DNA of 10,874 nt, taken from assembly GCA_002104895.1 (NCBI GenBank), contig MCFG01000753.1, forward strand, positions 1-10,874, in the 5' to 3' direction. Numbering within the stretch: the stretch's first letter is position 1; each line of letters opens with the position of its first letter. The stretch comes from Anaeromyces robustus (taxonomy: Eukaryota; Neocallimastigomycota; Neocallimastigomycetes; Neocallimastigales; Neocallimastigaceae). The notes beneath the pieces were generated by a model that searched no databases, was not told where the DNA came from, and saw only the letters and a program-made list of their open reading frames with translations. The position numbers were made by a program, and so were the translations under genes. Below are positions 1 through 6,509 of this stretch, piece by piece.

Positions 1-521
1 CAATTCCTCGGCGGTTAAGTATAAACTTCGACCCATGAAGTTATTGATTATTAAAATATTCTATAAAGAATGGAATTTATAAAAATTAATTATCTTTTAA
101 TTATTATTTATTTGTTTTAATTTAATAAAACTGTTGAGCTTGTATTATTAAAATGTCTTCCATTAATTTATTTTTAATTTATTTTATATTCCGAGTTAAG
201 ACTTTAAGTATTCATTATTAATTCTTTATAAGTTCATACAATAATATTATCCACAATTCATAAAATATTATTAGTTTTAATTATTATTTAAAGTTCTTTT
301 TATTTTCTTTCTTTAAGTATATCCACAATTAATATATTTTTGGGGATTTCTCTTAAGTAATTATTATATTTTGTTCTATAACTATTCTTCTCAGTAAATA
401 TTTTAGAGCTTTGTTTCATTTAAAAGTTACTTCTTATGGATTTTATTAATTAATTCTTCATTGTAATTAACTTTTGTAATATAATATTGTAAATAGAAAC
501 TTGTCATATATTATTTGCTAT

Positions 522-621
522 GGCTTTATAATATTATTTATATAGAATATTTAATATTATAGAATTTTCGGCTTTAATTTGATTTATTATAATATTTATA
601 GAATACCTAATATTATAATTA
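522..621. repeat. Degenerate tandem duplication
   Basis: Two adjacent units each begin GGCTTTA (522 and 570) and continue into similar AT-rich text containing TATAGAATA and TAATATTATA. The second unit carries about 10 extra bases (ATTTGATTTA) near its start. Low complexity makes the alignment weak, and a chance resemblance is possible. Confidence 0.3.
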
Positions 622-842
622 ATATTTTAGAAACATTAGTAAAAATATTTTAAAATATTTTATATGGGTTATTTCTGAATAAATTTGACATTAAATTTTT
701 AATATATATTATTGTAAATATATATTATATTATATTTTAACAATATATTTTAATATATTTTAATATATGGTGTAATATATTTGGTTTTAAATTTTTATAA
801 TTGGTAATAATTAAATTGTTAAATATTATTATTTTATATAAT

Positions 843-947
843 TATATAGTCATTGGCTAGCTGTTGGGAGTAATTATAACTTCACATCTAGTATAACTAT
901 ATATTCGATTAACTGTTGGGAATATTAGGCATATTCCACATTTAATC
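843..947. other. Two adjacent hairpins with a shared internal loop
   Basis: Unit a (857-891) is stem CTAG, then CTGTTG, then inner stem GGAGTA, a 5-nt loop and TACTTC-type partner bases (878-883), then ACAT, then the closing CTAG. Unit b (907-947) is stem GATTAA, then CTGTTG, then inner stem GGAATAT, a 5-nt loop, ATATTCC, then ACAT, then the closing TTAATC. The internal-loop strands CTGTTG and ACAT are identical, while both stems differ in sequence yet pair fully in each unit (one G-T pair in unit a). An 8-bp stem (843-850 with 896-903) encloses unit a. This pattern of conserved loop and changing stems is what a selected RNA fold looks like. The core does not match the hammerhead CUGAUGA/GAAA core, and I cannot name a family. 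The strand is undetermined. Confidence 0.45.
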
Positions 948-1019
948 TACTTTTTATTATATAATTTATAATAATATTTATTATGTGTTAATTTATTGTA
1001 TTTTATTCTTGTTGTTTTA

Positions 1020-1201
1020 TTCAAAGAGAGTCTGTGAGTTTGCTTTTGGGGAACAAGGTAGATATATAAGGTTGCTTATATATTTTCCAAGCCTAAAGGT
1101 TAGCTACACAGTAGATCAAAAAGGCTAAAAGGCTAGAGGATTATCCACATCCGTAGAAAGTAATCCACATCTCGCCCGGATTCTCCACCATTGAAACAAT
1201 G
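1020..1201. other. GC-richer structured island, possible ncRNA
   Basis: This patch is clearly richer in G and C than the surrounding sequence. It includes a perfect 9-bp hairpin (1062-1070 with 1075-1083, loop GTTG), a 5-bp AGCCT/AGGCT pairing (1090-1094 with 1122-1126), two ATCCACATC words (about 1143 and 1163) and a CATTG-AAA-CAATG hairpin (1189-1201). No ORF, tRNA B box or rRNA-like sequence was recognised. It could be a small structured RNA, a control region or the remnant of an old element. Confidence 0.25.
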
Positions 1202-1780
1202 TTGAAATTATCTTAATTCTATTAAATAGAAAGTGATAACTTCATTGTTCAAATATATGATTGTCTAAATCATATTTAGTTATAAATTTAAAAGAAATTT
1301 ATTAAGTTTAATATTTTAGTTTTAAAATTATTTTTATTAAAATTATAAATTTATTTAATACATCTCGTTTATGTATTAAAAATATTAAAATCTAGTTATT
1401 AAAAACATTATAAAATTTGTTATTATAATCTTTAATTATTATTAATCTAGTAGTTATTTTAAATATTATTATTCTAATTATTATTATTATTCTAATTTTT
1501 ATGGATAATTAGTAACAATTTTTAAAAATATTAATTTTTCATTTTCTTTTTATATTATTTTCTTATTTTTAAGTTTGTTTATAAATAAAATATTAATTTA
1601 TTAAAATTAAGAACATTAAATAGTTAAAATAAATAATTTGTTTATATTAAATATTATTTAAATAATTAAATATTTTATAATTTATATTTAAATAATTTTA
1701 TAATATTTTTGAAATTCAGCAAATATTAATTATATTTTTATAAATTTCATTCTTTATCACAATTAGTAAAATAGTAACCA

Positions 1781-1853
1781 TGGTCTAGTGGTTAGTAACT
1801 ATGACCATCTGGGCGAACATTCTGGGTTCGACTCACACCTTGTTCCAAATTTT
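1781..1853 (+). promoter_or_regulatory. tRNA-like Pol III A/B boxes with T-run, in LTR copy 1
   Basis: TGGTCTAGTGG (1781-1791) fits the tRNA A-box consensus TRGYNNARNNGG at its first 11 positions. GGTTCGACTCA (1825-1835) fits the B-box GGTTCGANTCC except for the last base. The boxes are 33 nt apart, as in tRNA genes, and a TTTT terminator-like run follows at 1850-1853, so the unit is the length of a tRNA gene. A convincing acceptor stem cannot be drawn and the T stem has mismatches, so this is tRNA-derived or promoter-like rather than a working tRNA. Confidence 0.55.
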
Positions 1854-2099
1854 ATAAAAATTTTATTTTAAATTTATTTATTATAAATTTCTGTATTTTA
1901 TTCTGTATTTGTTTCTGTATTTTATTTCTGTATCTCTTTATAGAATTACATGGAATAGAATTAGAAACTTTAAGAAAAAATTATATAATATTTCTTTATT
2001 TTTCTATGAGATTCATTTTATATCAAAATATCTTAGTTTCTAGCAATTTTTTATTATTTTTATGAACTTTTATTTTTAAAACTATTTTTCCGCAAAAAG

Positions 2100-2107
2100 T
2101 ATAAATA
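2100..2107 (+). promoter_or_regulatory. TATA box of LTR copy 1
   Basis: TATAAATA in the context AAAAAGTATAAATAGGTG is a strong Pol II TATA match in the middle of the LTR, unchanged in copy 2. Transcription would be expected to begin about 30 bases downstream (around 2130), giving a 5' leader of more than 1.8 kb before gag. The start site is inferred. Confidence 0.55.
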
Positions 2108-2230
2108 GGTGTAAAACTTTTAGTTAAAATATTTTTCTTTGTGCTTTTATTCTTTTATAACTTTATATATATTAGTAATAATTAATTCATAAGTAGTTCG
2201 AAATACTACAAAGATTAGTTATTAATAATT

Positions 2231-2252
2231 AATAAAACTATATTCTAATAAA
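2231..2252 (+). terminator. AATAAA polyadenylation signals, LTR copy 1
   Basis: Two AATAAA hexamers (2231-2236 and 2247-2252) lie about 130-150 bases after the TATA box, a plausible place for the end of an R region. In DNA this AT-rich the hexamer also arises by chance, but both occur at matching places in copy 2. Confidence 0.35.
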
Positions 2253-2331
2253 ACAAATTTTAAATAAAAAATAAATTAAAATTATACTAATATATATCGA
2301 CGCCGACCTTCCGGGTTAACAAAGGAAAGGT

Positions 2332-2423
2332 GTTCCGATATTACAAAGTATAATTAACTTTCTTTTATTTTATTTTCTTTTCGTGTACGTTTTCAATATT
2401 GGTGTCAATTGTAATATTGGAAC
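2332..2423 (+). other. U5 hairpin of LTR copy 1
   Basis: 2332-2346 (GTTCCGATATTACAA) pairs with 2409-2423 (TTGTAATATTGGAAC) over 15 consecutive positions, 14 Watson-Crick and one G-T, enclosing 62 nt. A smaller hairpin with arms of the ACCTT / AAGGT type lies just upstream. The same 15 pairs can form in copy 2 despite base changes. It may be an RNA element acting in packaging or in priming of reverse transcription; the role is inference. Confidence 0.45.
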
Positions 2424-2438
2424 TACCGTTCCGTTACA

Positions 2439-3257
2439 ATAAAAGCACCCAACAAAAGAAACACCGCCTGGAACCTTAGTGTCGAAAATTTTGGAATCTG
2501 CTACCAATTTTTAGTTTCTACCTTTTATTGGATTCTACCGCCTTTTAGAACTACCTTTGGATATTACTTTCTTTAGTCTTAATCTTAGAATATTACTTTT
2601 TCTTAGTCTCTGGATACTACCTTTTCTAGTAATAATCTTCCTAATCCCTTGAATACTTCTATCCTAGTTTTTGATTACCAGTTATCTACCTTGTATAATC
2701 CTTAGTTTTTAGTCTTGTCTTAGTCTTGTCTACTTCTTGTTTACCCTTTGTCTACTTTTCTTGAATAATTCTAGTATCCATCCTATCAAGTATCCTTCTC
2801 GAATAAAAATTTTTCTTGATAAAGTAAAAAAATAAAGCACCCAGATTCCACCCGTCCTTAGTTTAACCAAGTTCTTAGAACTACCGCCTAGTTTCTCTCC
2901 TTAGTCTTAGCTACTTTACTTTGAATTGCCTTTGAACTACTTAGAAACCTTAGTTATTGGAAATTTTGTACCACCCTAGAATAGTTAAAAAATTTTCCTT
3001 GTGTAACATTTTGAAAAATTTTCCTTGTACTACCCAAAGATAAAAATAGTGTACCCCATAGCATTTGAAAAAGATTTTGTACTACCTTGCCAGTAATATT
3101 TTCGGAAAATTAATAAAATTAAATTAAAAAAATTAAATAAATTAAATTAAGTGAATGAATATTAATAAATTAAATAAATTATTATAAAAAATTAAGTGAA
3201 TGAATAAATTATAGAATAGATAAATTAAATTATTTTTCAAAAAAATTTTTTCTAGTC
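2439..3257 (+). other. Leader of element A, first half: C-over-G-skewed non-coding
   Basis: No ORF or domain is visible. The + strand is T- and C-rich and G-poor from about 2500 to 2960 (2641-2700 has 14 C and 5 G), with loosely recurring words such as CTACCTTTT, CTTAGT and GAACTACC that suggest a degenerate tandem origin. From about 3110 it becomes A/T-rich, with ATTAAGTGAATGAAT occurring twice (about 3147 and 3192). No TGG-type tRNA primer-binding site follows the LTR end directly; the nearest TGG-start word is TGGAACC at 2469, about 30 bases in, which is not convincing. Confidence 0.5.

Positions 3258-3284
<27 letters not shown>
3258..3284 (+). repeat. Poly(A) run of 27
   Basis: Twenty-seven consecutive A bases, followed by TATATATTTATAAAC. 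It could be a microsatellite or the tail of a retroposed insertion lying inside the leader. No flanking duplication was found to decide between these. Confidence 0.8.
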
Positions 3285-3288
<4 letters not shown>

Positions 3289-3382
3289 TATTTATAAACT
3301 TAATAAAATTTTTAATAAGGAGAATCATTCTGAGGATCCTTATTTTTATACTGTCTTTTTTCTTTTATAATTAAATTTCGAG

Positions 3383-3471
3383 TTTCACATTGGCCCTCGC
3401 TGGTAGGCTCAGACGTAAGTCCTACATTCAGCTCGAGTAAGTTGATAAACTGAAAGAACAGCAGTGTGAAA
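3383..3471 (+). other. Three-way-junction RNA fold with palindromic loop
   Basis: Closing stem 3383-3392 (TTTCACATTG) pairs with 3462-3471 (CAGTGTGAAA) over 10 bp with one G-T. Inside are hairpin GTAGG/CCTAC (3403-3407 with 3421-3425, 13-nt loop) and hairpin TTCAG/CTGAA (3427-3431 with 3450-3454). The loop of the last hairpin starts with the palindrome CTCGAG (3432-3437). A self-complementary apical loop in a pre-gag leader resembles retroviral dimer-initiation hairpins; that role is inference. Confidence 0.4.
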
Positions 3472-3601
3472 TAGAAAAAATTATTAAAAGAAAAACATCT
3501 TTGTAAACTTCTGTGTAATTAAATATCTATTTAATTCTTAAGGTAAATTATTTGTAAAATATACTAGGAGCGTTTAGAGCTCATATACAGAGTGTTTGGC
3601 G

Positions 3602-3652
3602 TAAGTAACTAGTTTCTAGTAGGTTAAGAAACTATAGTCAATTAGTTACTTA
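3602..3652 (+). other. Long interrupted hairpin in the leader
   Basis: TAAGTAACTA (3602-3611) pairs perfectly with TAGTTACTTA (3643-3652). Nested inside, AGTTTCT (3611-3617) pairs with AGAAACT (3627-3633), leaving a 9-nt loop and a 9-nt bulge on the 3' side. Base 3611 is shared by both stems, so only one of the two pairings there can form. The stem is long for the base composition here and lies 340 bases before the gag start. Confidence 0.4.
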
Positions 3653-3991
3653 GGTATTGATAAAAGTGGGTAGTGTGAAAAGCACGCTTTCTTGGGGGAA
3701 GGAATTGTTGTGTGATAAAAAGCACTGCAATATCGGACGTTCAAGTTCAATATCTTCGTAAGCTCTGGCAAATAAGGAACTTCAGTCACCGAAGGCTGGA
3801 GGTTGGTCGTGAAGGTGAAGCGACTTTAATTATATAGTTTTAATATTTATTTCGAGGTCTAGTATATACCTCTAGTTAGTAGCTTTTGCCGGTTTATTTT
3901 TAAGTTGTAAGGCATAAAAAGCGAAATTAAAATTTAAATTTACCTTAATAAACAATTTGAATTCTTAGTTAAAACCAAAAATAAAACAACA

Positions 3992-5836
3992 ATGATAAAC
4001 GAAGATAATTTTTTCAATTTAAATGTTACGTACAAAGATGGATTCGCTGGAGACCGTCGTTTCTTTAAAGGCTTTCTTGCAAAAATGAACCTTGTCTTTA
4101 TGTTGCAACCAGAAAAATTTTCTGAAGATCCAGTTAAGGTTGCATACATCATTTCCAGACTTTACGGTTCTGCAATGAATTGGGCCGCAACTTTAATTGA
4201 AAATGTGGACCCATGTTTAGATGACTATGAAGCGTTTATATCCAAGTTTAAAGCTACCTTTGGAAATTATGATTCAACCTTCATAGCAAACCAAAAGCTC
4301 AGAACCATTAAACAGAGACGTCTTGGAGATGTAAGAAGCTACATCCTGGAGTTCAATAAATATGCAGATGACTCTTCTTGGAATGAAGCTGCTAAAATGG
4401 ATGCTTTTCTCGCAGGATTAAACGACAATATTGCAACTAGAATCTTAGAAATGTTTCCTGGACCACAATCCTTATTCTCTCTTCAAACCATAGCTTCTCG
4501 TATAGATTTAAGACTTTCTACGCATAATCAATATTTTAAATCAAATAATTCAAGTAATCATTCTTTTGGTCGTCATACTAACTCTTTTCAATTTGCTTCG
4601 AATAAATCTAATGAAACAATAACTCGTGAAGAAAAAGAAAGAAGAAGAAAAGAACATCTTTGTTTCTACTGTGGATCAAAAAACCATCAAGTTAATAATT
4701 GCCCTTTAAAGAATAAAGTGAATGAAGATGACAATAAACCCTCTTCCAGCAATGCTTTTATTTCTAATCCAGAATCCAAACCAAAATCAAGACCTAGACT
4801 TTCTGATGATCCATCTTTGAATGCTCCAGTTGCCGAATTCAATCTACAAACTTTAAACTCTTCTTGCAATGCTAAACTACTCATCGATTCAGGTTCTCAA
4901 TTAAATCTTATGGATATACACTTTGCTAAAGAAAACAATATTCCTTTTGATTCTGATTCTACTTTTCCTGCCGTTTCTGGAGTAGCCGGAAATCAAACAA
5001 TTTTTGGTAAAACGTTTCCCATCTCGTTGAAATATAAAAATCACCTTTGTAAAACAGAATTCTATATTGTGGATCTACCTTCGTATTGTGGTATTCTTGG
5101 AATAGATTGGCTCGTAACTCACAATCCCTCTATCAATTTTACAACTAAAGAAATAACTTTCAATTCAAATTACTGTCTTTCAAATTGTTTAATACTCCCA
5201 AATTCATTCGTGACGAATTCTCAAAATACAAAATCTGATAAATCTTGTAAACCTCATTCTAAAAATAATAATAATCTTGATAATCACTCTGGCAATAAAC
5301 CTTCTTGTAATACTTCTTGTTTCCACTCAGAACGTACAAAATCAATTAATTCACAACCTTTGAAAAATAATAATAAACCAACTTATGTTTCTAACTCTTG
5401 TGTACTTCCTAGAAAAAATTCTTGTAATAATCCTGTTAATCTTAGTACAAATTCTTGTAATCCTGTTAACTCTAGTAATTCTCCTTGTAACTCTGTTAAT
5501 CTTAGTAACGATTCTTTTAATAATAATTCTTGTAATAATCTGAAATCTGGTAATCAATCTGTTTCCTCTGGCAATCCTAATTCTTGCTCAAAATCAAATT
5601 CTTCAAATCAACCTATTCAAAATATTAATTTTTCAAAACCCAATAATCCAATCTTTTCGAAGGAGAGTGTGAATAATAAGAATAAATCAAATTCAAATTT
5701 TTATTCAAAATCAATTAAATACAAAAGAAAACAAAACAACAAATTTAAAGAATTTAAAGTTGATGCATACCTCCCTTATGAAGATAAACCACCTGAAAAT
5801 TTACCCTGTTATTTTGTTAAAAACAAATCAAAATGA
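3992..5836 (+). CDS. Gag-protease polyprotein of a Ty3/mdg4-type element
   Basis: This intact 614-codon ORF is the only full-length gene in the window. Residues about 1-190 resemble the Ty3-type Gag capsid domain (DRRFFKGFLAKMNLVF, then KVAYIISRLYGSAMNWA), which builds the virus-like particle. Residues 224-237 form a CCHC zinc knuckle (C-X2-C-X4-H-X4-C) for RNA binding, preceded by a basic EEKERRRKEH stretch. An aspartic protease follows, with catalytic DSG at 299-301 and the closing GILGIDWL near 367; it would cleave the polyprotein. Residues about 400-580 are a low-complexity Asn/Ser/Cys/Lys-rich tail, then a basic end and stop TGA. No RT, RNase H or integrase follows in any frame before the next LTR. 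The start was chosen because the conserved capsid begins right after it and the context is ACAACAATG. The lack of any frame break contrasts with element B. The domain calls are secure; that the element is non-autonomous is inferred. Confidence 0.9.
   Translation: MINEDNFFNLNVTYKDGFAGDRRFFKGFLAKMNLVFMLQPEKFSEDPVKVAYIISRLYGSAMNWAATLIENVDPCLDDYEAFISKFKATFGNYDSTFIANQKLRTIKQRRLGDVRSYILEFNKYADDSSWNEAAKMDAFLAGLNDNIATRILEMFPGPQSLFSLQTIASRIDLRLSTHNQYFKSNNSSNHSFGRHTNSFQFASNKSNETITREEKERRRKEHLCFYCGSKNHQVNNCPLKNKVNEDDNKPSSSNAFISNPESKPKSRPRLSDDPSLNAPVAEFNLQTLNSSCNAKLLIDSGSQLNLMDIHFAKENNIPFDSDSTFPAVSGVAGNQTIFGKTFPISLKYKNHLCKTEFYIVDLPSYCGILGIDWLVTHNPSINFTTKEITFNSNYCLSNCLILPNSFVTNSQNTKSDKSCKPHSKNNNNLDNHSGNKPSCNTSCFHSERTKSINSQPLKNNNKPTYVSNSCVLPRKNSCNNPVNLSTNSCNPVNSSNSPCNSVNLSNDSFNNNSCNNLKSGNQSVSSGNPNSCSKSNSSNQPIQNINFSKPNNPIFSKESVNNKNKSNSNFYSKSIKYKRKQNNKFKEFKVDAYLPYEDKPPENLPCYFVKNKSK
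5418..5550 (+). repeat. In-frame minisatellite coding NSCN-type repeats
   Basis: Imperfect units of about 27-36 bp built on TCTTGTAAT...CCTGTTAAT...AGTA, all in the gag-protease frame. They encode recurring NSCN / PVN / LS motifs. Unit lengths stay multiples of three, as expected if the reading frame is maintained while the repeat number drifts. The repeat accounts for much of the cysteine content of the C-terminal tail. Confidence 0.6.
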
Positions 5837-6147
5837 AAAAGAAAAACTTAAATAATGAATCTCAACTATTAAACCTATTTTATCAATATTTTTTATCAAA
5901 CTTAGTATTATTATTAGTTTAAAATCTTAGTTTAGTTTAGTTTAGTTTCACTTATTATTATTATCAATATCATATAAACTTTATTAATATTCATGTATTT
6001 TATTAATATTCATGTATTTTTATTAATATCAAATTATATTATTTTTACACCTATATAGTATAGTTTAAAATTTAGTTAAAAATTTTCTTAGTATAGTTTA
6101 GCCTAGTTTTAAGATTCGTCTGGTATCCGAATCCTGAAGGAGGACCA
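5837..6147 (+). other. 3' untranslated stretch of element A
   Basis: AT-rich sequence between the gag-protease stop and the second LTR. All forward frames are closed within a short distance and no pol remnant is recognisable. It contains TTTAGTTTAG-type repeats (about 5930-5948), a duplicated TATTAATATTCATGTATTTT (about 5983 and 6001), and a perfect 6-bp hairpin GATTCG/CGAATC (6113-6118 with 6128-6133) just before the polypurine tract. Confidence 0.55.
6136..6144 (+). promoter_or_regulatory. Polypurine tract
   Basis: GAAGGAGGA lies three bases (CCA) before the TG that opens LTR copy 2. In LTR retrotransposons a purine tract next to the 3' LTR primes plus-strand DNA synthesis. Its place here supports 6148 as the true LTR start and copy 2 as the 3' LTR of element A. 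Confidence 0.6.
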
Positions 6148-6182
6148 TGTAACGAATCCCTCAATTAGTAAAATAGTAACCA

Positions 6183-6255
6183 TGGTCTAGTGGTTAGTAA
6201 CTATGACCATCTGGGAGAACACTCTGGGTTCGACTCACACCTTGTTCCAAATTTT
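6183..6255 (+). promoter_or_regulatory. tRNA-like Pol III A/B boxes with T-run, in LTR copy 2
   Basis: The A box (6183-6193) and B box (6227-6237) are base-for-base the same as in copy 1, with TTTT at 6252-6255. Between the boxes two bases differ from copy 1 (GGGAGAACACT against GGGCGAACATT), while the boxes themselves are unchanged. Confidence 0.55.
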
Positions 6256-6501
6256 ATAAAAATTTTATTTTAAATTTATTTATTATAAATTTCTGTATTT
6301 TATTCTGTATTTGTTTCTGTATTTTATTTCTGTATTTCTTTATAGAATTACATGGAATAAAATTAGAAACTTTAAGAAAAAATTATATAATATTTCTTTA
6401 TTTTTCTATGAGATTCATTTTATATCAAAATATCTTAGTTTCTAGCAATTTTTATTATTTTTTATGAACTTTTATTTTTAAAACTATTTTTCCGCAAAAA
6501 G

Positions 6502-6509
6502 TATAAATA
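6502..6509 (+). promoter_or_regulatory. TATA box of LTR copy 2
   Basis: TATAAATA at the same place as in copy 1. If active it would drive transcription rightward into the element B remnant. Confidence 0.5.

Larger units (their letters stand above)
1..1759. other. AT-rich gene-free flank
   Basis: No open reading frame of useful length or recognisable protein is visible on either strand. The sequence is mostly A/T runs, with short GC-containing words scattered through it (for example TCCACAAT near 249 and 321). Two sub-regions stand out and are listed separately: the twin hairpins at 843-947 and the GC-richer island around 1020-1201. From about 1210 to 1759 it is plain A/T-rich sequence with no structure I would defend. 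It contains no recognisable Gag N-terminus, so it is not the missing left part of the downstream element B. Confidence 0.7.
1760..2438 (+). repeat. Long terminal repeat, copy 1 (5'-truncated)
   Basis: This stretch aligns over its full length with 6162-6862. It ends in CCGTTACA, the same terminus as copy 2, and the two copies diverge immediately after it, as expected at an LTR edge. It lacks the first 14 bases of copy 2 (6148-6161, starting TGTAACG), so the TG end is missing. Contents in order: tRNA-like A/B boxes, short CTGTATTTTA repeats (about 1889-1935), a TATA box (2100), AATAAA signals (2231 and 2247) and a hairpin near the 3' end. The position upstream of a leader and gag fits a 5' LTR. 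The first 450 bp or so match copy 2 almost exactly, but the last 220 bp or so are much more divergent. Confidence 0.8.
3285..3991 (+). other. Leader of element A, second half: GC-richer and structured
   Basis: This is the 5' untranslated stretch just before gag. It has no ORF of its own. Its base composition is more balanced than the rest of the window outside the ORFs, especially 3380-3470 and 3550-3830. Two strong folds lie in it and are listed separately (3383-3471 and 3602-3652). Between 3660 and 3830 there are G-rich words (CTTGGGGGAAGG, GGCTGGAGGTTGG) and weaker pairings. The context ACAACAATGATA at 3992 is reasonable for eukaryotic initiation. Confidence 0.5.

Noticed and set aside
1-1759. 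CRISPR-like or origin-like repeat array from the recurring TCCACA words
   Set aside because: The words are irregularly spaced and of differing length, with no constant repeat-spacer pattern.
1770-1853. A functional tRNA gene in the LTR
   Set aside because: A and B boxes are good, but no acceptor stem forms and the T stem has mismatches; annotated as tRNA-like promoter sequence only.
1760-2438. Reading the long repeat as a tRNA-derived SINE instead of an LTR
   Set aside because: Copy 2 has TG...CA ends with a 7-bp inverted repeat, a preceding polypurine tract and a mid-element TATA box, and lacks an A-rich 3' tail. An old SINE head captured within the LTR remains possible.
4687-4884. Reverse-strand ORF of 65 codons inside gag
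   Set aside because: It is antisense to the CCHC-protease coding region and has no recognisable domain; a shadow of the real gene.
5351-5557. Reverse-strand ORF rich in Ile, Thr and Arg
   Set aside because: It is the antisense of the NSCN minisatellite; its repetitive pattern (ITRI...) comes from the repeat.
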